NCBI RefSeq assembly: GCF_012033695.1
Contig: NZ_JAAVJI010000015.1
Span: forward strand, 60,605 to 124,604
Length of the DNA: 64,000 bases
Source of the DNA: Pseudomonas quercus
GTDB taxonomy: Bacteria; Pseudomonadota; Gammaproteobacteria; Pseudomonadales; Pseudomonadaceae
Direction of reading: 5' to 3'
The notes under the pieces are model-generated. The model was not told the origin of the DNA. It ran no database searches and was given only the letters and a program-made list of their open reading frames with translations. How positions within the stretch are numbered: position 1 is the stretch's first letter; every line of letters begins with the position of its first letter. The position numbers and the translations under genes are program-made. Positions 60,952-64,000 of the stretch are shown one piece after another.

Positions 60952-61800
60952 ATGAGCGAACGCCCCGAAGAGCCGAACACGGCCCCCGACGCCGATAGCC
61001 TGCTCCCTGTAGACGAGCATGTTGAGGAGGGCCAGGACGCTGAAGGTCGCAGGGTGCGCCACCGTGGCATCTACCTGCTGCCCAACCTATTCACGACTGC
61101 CAACCTGTTCGCTGGTTTCTACTCGATCATCAACTCGATCACAGCCCAGAGCGCGCTTAGTGCAGGCAACACGACCGAAGCGGTGAAGTATTATTCTTTT
61201 GCAGCCATCGCCATCTTCGTAGCCATGGTGCTCGACGGGCTGGACGGTCGTGTGGCGCGAATGACCAATACCCAAAGCGCATTTGGCGCAGAGTACGATT
61301 CGCTGTCAGACATGATTGCCTTTGGTATGGCACCTGCGCTGCTGGCCTTCGTCTGGGCTCTCGGTGCCATGGGCAAAGTGGGCTGGATGGTGGCCTTCAT
61401 CTATGTGGCGGGTGCTGCATTGCGCCTGGCCCGCTTCAATACCCAGGTCGGCAAGGCTGATAAACGCTACTTTATCGGCCTGGCAAGCCCAGCCGCCGCA
61501 GGGGTAGTGGCGGGCACGGTATGGGCGCTGAGTGATTTTGAAATACCTGGCGCCAAGCTGTCCTTCCTTATCGCCATTCTGGTAGCCGGCGCGGGCATGC
61601 TGATGGTCAGTAATATCAAGTACAACAGCTTCAAGGAGCTCGATCTCAAAGGGCGTGTGCCTTTTGTAGCTATTCTTGCGGTTGTGCTGGTATTTGCGGT
61701 TGTGTTTATAGACCCACCCCGCATTTTGCTGCTCATCTTCCTCATCTATGCGGCGTCTGGCCCTGTTCAGCACTTGTTACGGATGCGTCGGCACAAGTGA
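60952..61800 (+). CDS. pssA: CDP-diacylglycerol-serine O-phosphatidyltransferase
   Basis: 282 residues from the ATG at 60952. The CDP-alcohol phosphotransferase signature is D-G-x2-A-R-x8-G-x3-D-x3-D, seen as DGLDGRVARMTNTQSAFGAE then YDSLSD. Several membrane helices follow. It is the membrane-bound class II Pss rather than the soluble E. coli type, and makes phosphatidylserine for phosphatidylethanolamine. The N-terminal 35 residues are acidic and hydrophilic (MSERPEEPNTAPDADSLLP). In many pseudomonads it follows ilvC, as here. Confidence 0.95.
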   Translation: MSERPEEPNTAPDADSLLPVDEHVEEGQDAEGRRVRHRGIYLLPNLFTTANLFAGFYSIINSITAQSALSAGNTTEAVKYYSFAAIAIFVAMVLDGLDGRVARMTNTQSAFGAEYDSLSDMIAFGMAPALLAFVWALGAMGKVGWMVAFIYVAGAALRLARFNTQVGKADKRYFIGLASPAAAGVVAGTVWALSDFEIPGAKLSFLIAILVAGAGMLMVSNIKYNSFKELDLKGRVPFVAILAVVLVFAVVFIDPPRILLLIFLIYAASGPVQHLLRMRRHK

Positions 61801-61856
61801 AATAAATCAGGGCACACTCCGTCTTACGGTTTCTAACGCGTCATGGAGTGTGCCCC

Positions 61857-62858
61857 GTGCTCATCAAGGTCCCCCCGGCGTCGGCTTGTCATGAGTCAGA
61901 CGTTACCCCCCAAAGTACTTATTTCTCCCGGCGTGCTGTGATGGCGGGCAGCGCAGCGCTTGCTGCAAGCGCTGCGCTGCCCGCCTGGGCCGCGTCAACC
62001 TATGACGGCGCCGATCCTGGCAACGTGCCGGAATGGCTCAAAGCCAAACTGGGTGATACCCACTGGCAAGCAGTGAACGTTGCGGGCGAAGCCATCACGC
62101 CTTTCAAGGATGCTACCCACTACAACAACTTTTACGAATTCGGCACGGACAAAGGTGACCCTGCGCAAAATGCCGGTAGCCTGAAAACCGACCCCTGGTC
62201 TGTGATGGTCGATGGTGAAGTGGGCAAACCTGGCAAGTACGCCTTGGAGGACTTCGTAAAGCCACACCAGCTGGAAGAGCGAATCTATCGCATGCGCTGT
62301 GTAGAGGCTTGGTCCATGGTTATCCCTTGGCTGGGCATACCGTTGGCTAGCATCCTCAAACAGGTGGAGCCTACCTCCAAGGCACGCTATGTTCGATTCG
62401 AAACGCTGCAGGACCCAACAAGCATGCCTGGGCAGCGTTCCAGCTTCTCTTATATAGAGTGGCCCTATCAGGAAGGGCTACGGCTGGACGAGGCCATGCA
62501 CCCGCTTACCATTCTGGCTGTAGGCATGTATGGCCGAGAGTTGCCGAACCAGAACGGCGCACCATTGCGGTTGGTAGTGCCGTGGAAATATGGCTTCAAG
62601 GGCATCAAGTCCATTGTGCGCATCAGCCTGGTCGCCGAACAGCCGAAAACCACGTGGCAGGGGATCGCGCCCACAGAATACGGGTTCTTCGCCAACGTTA
62701 ATCCCCATGTGGATCATCCGCGCTGGACGCAGGCCAGAGAGCGTCGCCTGCCCGGTACGCTGTTCGCACCCAATGTGCGCGAAACACAAATGTTCAACGG
62801 CTACGCGGACGAAGTAGCCTCGCTCTACACTGGAATGGATCTGAAGGTAAATTACTGA
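61857..62858 (+). CDS. msrP: Protein-methionine-sulfoxide reductase, molybdopterin subunit MsrP
   Basis: 333 residues from the GTG at 61857 with GGAG 8 bases upstream; a GTG at 61848 is less likely. The Tat signal has the twin Arg in YFSRRAVMAG and a hydrophobic stretch to AWA. The molybdenum-cofactor Cys is in RMRCVEAWSMVIPWLG. It reduces oxidised methionine in periplasmic proteins with electrons from MsrQ. The stop overlaps the msrQ start by one base (TGATG). Confidence 0.95.
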   Translation: MLIKVPPASACHESDVTPQSTYFSRRAVMAGSAALAASAALPAWAASTYDGADPGNVPEWLKAKLGDTHWQAVNVAGEAITPFKDATHYNNFYEFGTDKGDPAQNAGSLKTDPWSVMVDGEVGKPGKYALEDFVKPHQLEERIYRMRCVEAWSMVIPWLGIPLASILKQVEPTSKARYVRFETLQDPTSMPGQRSSFSYIEWPYQEGLRLDEAMHPLTILAVGMYGRELPNQNGAPLRLVVPWKYGFKGIKSIVRISLVAEQPKTTWQGIAPTEYGFFANVNPHVDHPRWTQARERRLPGTLFAPNVRETQMFNGYADEVASLYTGMDLKVNY

Positions 62859-63478
62859 TGCGTTATCCCTGGTTTCGTTTGGGCGTGTTCGTAGTGATAG
62901 CGGTATGGCCTGTGTGGTGGGTGTATCAGGCGTGGATTTTTGCGCTGGGGCCGGATCCGGGCAAAGTCTTGCTGCTGCGGTTCGGCCTGGGCGCCTTGGT
63001 AATGTTGTTGATTGCACTAAGCATGACCCCTCTCCAGCGTTTGACAGGGTGGAGCGGTTGGCTGGTGGTCCGGCGTCAGTTGGGGTTGTGGTGTTTTGCC
63101 TATGCTGCTCTGCATTTAGCGGCTTACCTGTTCTTCGTACTAGGCCTGGATCTCAGTCAGTTAGGTGTAGAGCTGCGCAAGCGGCCTTACATTATCGTTG
63201 GCGCCATAGCCTGGGTGCTGCTACTGGCATTGGCTGTAACGTCCAACCGCGCCAGCCAGCGCAAGCTTGGCAAAAAGTGGCGCATCTTGCATAAGGCGGC
63301 TTACCCGGCACTTGGCTTGGCCTTGTTGCATTTTCTCTGGATTGTGCGAGCAGATTGGGCTGAGTGGGCGATCTATGCGGGCATTGGTGTGGTGCTGATG
63401 CTCATGCGTGCGCCGCCCGTAGCCCGTTTGATGAAGCGCAAATCAAATAAACAGGCTAATTTGAAAAGAAGCGCTTGA
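62858..63478 (+). CDS. msrQ: Haem-binding membrane subunit MsrQ
   Basis: 206 residues with six hydrophobic helices. Candidate haem ligands are the His in YAALHLAAY and the His in ILHKAAYPALGLALLHF. It takes electrons from quinol and passes them to MsrP. The last codons form the -35 element of the first rRNA promoter, so the gene 3' end and the promoter share sequence. Confidence 0.95.
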   Translation: MRYPWFRLGVFVVIAVWPVWWVYQAWIFALGPDPGKVLLLRFGLGALVMLLIALSMTPLQRLTGWSGWLVVRRQLGLWCFAYAALHLAAYLFFVLGLDLSQLGVELRKRPYIIVGAIAWVLLLALAVTSNRASQRKLGKKWRILHKAAYPALGLALLHFLWIVRADWAEWAIYAGIGVVLMLMRAPPVARLMKRKSNKQANLKRSA

Positions 63479-63502
63479 CGCGCTTTCGAATCCCCTTATA
63501 AT
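63475..63502 (+). promoter_or_regulatory. rRNA operon promoter P1
   Basis: TTGACG (63475-63480), 16 bases, TATAAT (63497-63502), then the G/C-rich discriminator GCGCCCC. The TGA of msrQ is within the -35 hexamer. Confidence 0.85.
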
Positions 63503-63616
63503 GCGCCCCACTTCCAGCGACAACGGAACGGCAAACTTCTTGAGAATCAAGGGTTTACAGTTTCAAAGGTGCTGGAAGTGCTTCGGTCTCCGGATCGGAC
63601 GCGGTGAAAAAGGGAG

Positions 63617-63644
63617 TTGACAGCAGGTTGTAACGCTGTAGAAT
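63617..63644 (+). promoter_or_regulatory. rRNA operon promoter P2
   Basis: TTGACA (63617-63622), 16 bases, TAGAAT (63639-63644). Confidence 0.8.
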
Positions 63645-63728
63645 TCGCCTCCCGCTTCGAGAGGTTGGTGAAGCGGTCAAGTGTTTGAAGTTGAACGAGA
63701 AATTCTGAAAGCTTCGCAAAATAAACGC

Positions 63729-63756
63729 TTGACAGAATGTACAGGCAGCGTAGAAT
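63729..63756 (+). promoter_or_regulatory. rRNA operon promoter P3
   Basis: TTGACA (63729-63734), 16 bases, TAGAAT (63751-63756), followed by GCGCGCC, the stringent discriminator. Confidence 0.85.
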
Positions 63757-63790
63757 GCGCGCCTCGGTTGAAGCGAAACACTTCAGCCAC

Positions 63791-63840
63791 CGCTCTTTAA
63801 CAAATGAATCAAGCAATTCGTGTGGGTGCTTGTGAGTTGG
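63791..63840 (+). promoter_or_regulatory. rrn antitermination leader (boxA and boxB-like hairpin)
   Basis: CGCTCTTTAACAA (63791-63803) matches boxA of E. coli rrn leaders except for the first base. A hairpin AAGCA (63811-63815) with TGCTT (63827-63831) follows as boxB. NusA, NusB and NusE should bind here. The rest of the leader to 63968 carries no other feature I recognise. Confidence 0.8.
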
Positions 63841-63968
63841 ACTGATTGTCACAATGATTATCAGCATCACAAGTAACTCAGCGAAGAAATTCGAATGAGT
63901 GGCTTCCTTCGGGAAGTCTTGCGATTGCTGAGCCAAGTTTAGGGTTTTCTCAAAACCCAAGCAGTATT

Positions 63969-64000
63969 GAACTGAAGAGTTTGATCATGGCTCAGATTGA
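63969..64000 (+). rRNA. rrs: 16S ribosomal RNA, first bases
   Basis: Ends of the window match the universal 5' end GAAGAGTTTGATCATGGCTC; the gene is cut by the right edge. Confidence 0.93.

Noticed and set aside
63547..63960. 137-codon minus-strand frame in the rRNA leader
   Set aside because: Overlaps three rRNA promoters and the boxA leader; no domain.

Overview
The window is a high-G+C gammaproteobacterial chromosome segment that I read as Pseudomonas, most likely the P. putida group. The gene order supports this: ratA/bamE/fur/recN/grpE/dnaK/dnaJ/dapB/carA/carB/greA, then ftsH/folP/glmM/tpiA/secG, the rimP-nusA-infB block, and cbrAB next to a CrcZ-type RNA. The Fur protein, LpoP and CbrX families and the RHS-type orphan also fit. 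The species assignment is inference from remembered gene order and protein sequences. Nearly everything is conserved core chromosome, and I see no insertion sequence, prophage, integron or CRISPR array.

Layout. 0-1.8 kb: end of a sodium-dependent transporter, ratA (apparently without its usual partner rnfH), bamE and fur. 1.9-8.5 kb: recN with a LexA box, then the heat-shock block grpE-dnaK-dnaJ with two clear sigma-32 promoters, then dapB. 8.6-9.5 kb: the one accessory-looking gene, a small RHS-core protein with an unrecognised C-terminal domain. 9.45-14.1 kb: carA-carB, preceded by a leader with a mini-ORF and a terminator-like hairpin (possible attenuator). 14.1-21.2 kb: greA, yhbY, rlmE, ftsH, folP, glmM, tpiA, secG. 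21.2-30.4 kb: tRNA-Leu(GAG), initiator tRNA, rimP-nusA-infB-rbfA-truB-rpsO-pnp.

30.5-41 kb: a BON-domain periplasmic protein behind a sigma-54 promoter, a large DUF748/AsmA-like protein, a thiolase, pgi, panC-panB, and folK-pcnB. 41.1-47.7 kb: the carbon catabolite control locus on the minus strand, reading dksA, gluQ, cbrX, cbrA, cbrB, crcZ, pcnB. CrcZ is not a protein gene. It is recognised from a sigma-54 promoter, many A-rich Hfq/Crc target motifs and a terminator, with a CbrB-type palindrome upstream. 48-50 kb: an aminotransferase with sfsA, and a PrrF-type iron-responsive small RNA behind a Fur box. 50-53.2 kb: a cyclic-nucleotide-domain protein, a TfoX C-terminal protein, a pentapeptide protein and a phosphotransferase/kinase fusion. 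53.3-56.7 kb: mrcB (PBP1b), its activator lpoP, and yqcC. 57.5-63.5 kb: ilvI-ilvH-ilvC, pssA, msrP-msrQ. The window ends in an rRNA operon with three tandem promoters, an antitermination leader and the first bases of 16S rRNA.

Functionally the window links several global circuits. Fur (1.3 kb) probably represses PrrF (50 kb). CbrA/CbrB activate CrcZ, which titrates Hfq/Crc. Sigma-32 drives the DnaK system. The strongest leads beyond routine annotation are the RHS orphan, the carA leader, the sigma-54 site in front of the BON gene, the apparent loss of rnfH, and a possibly leaderless mrcB transcript.
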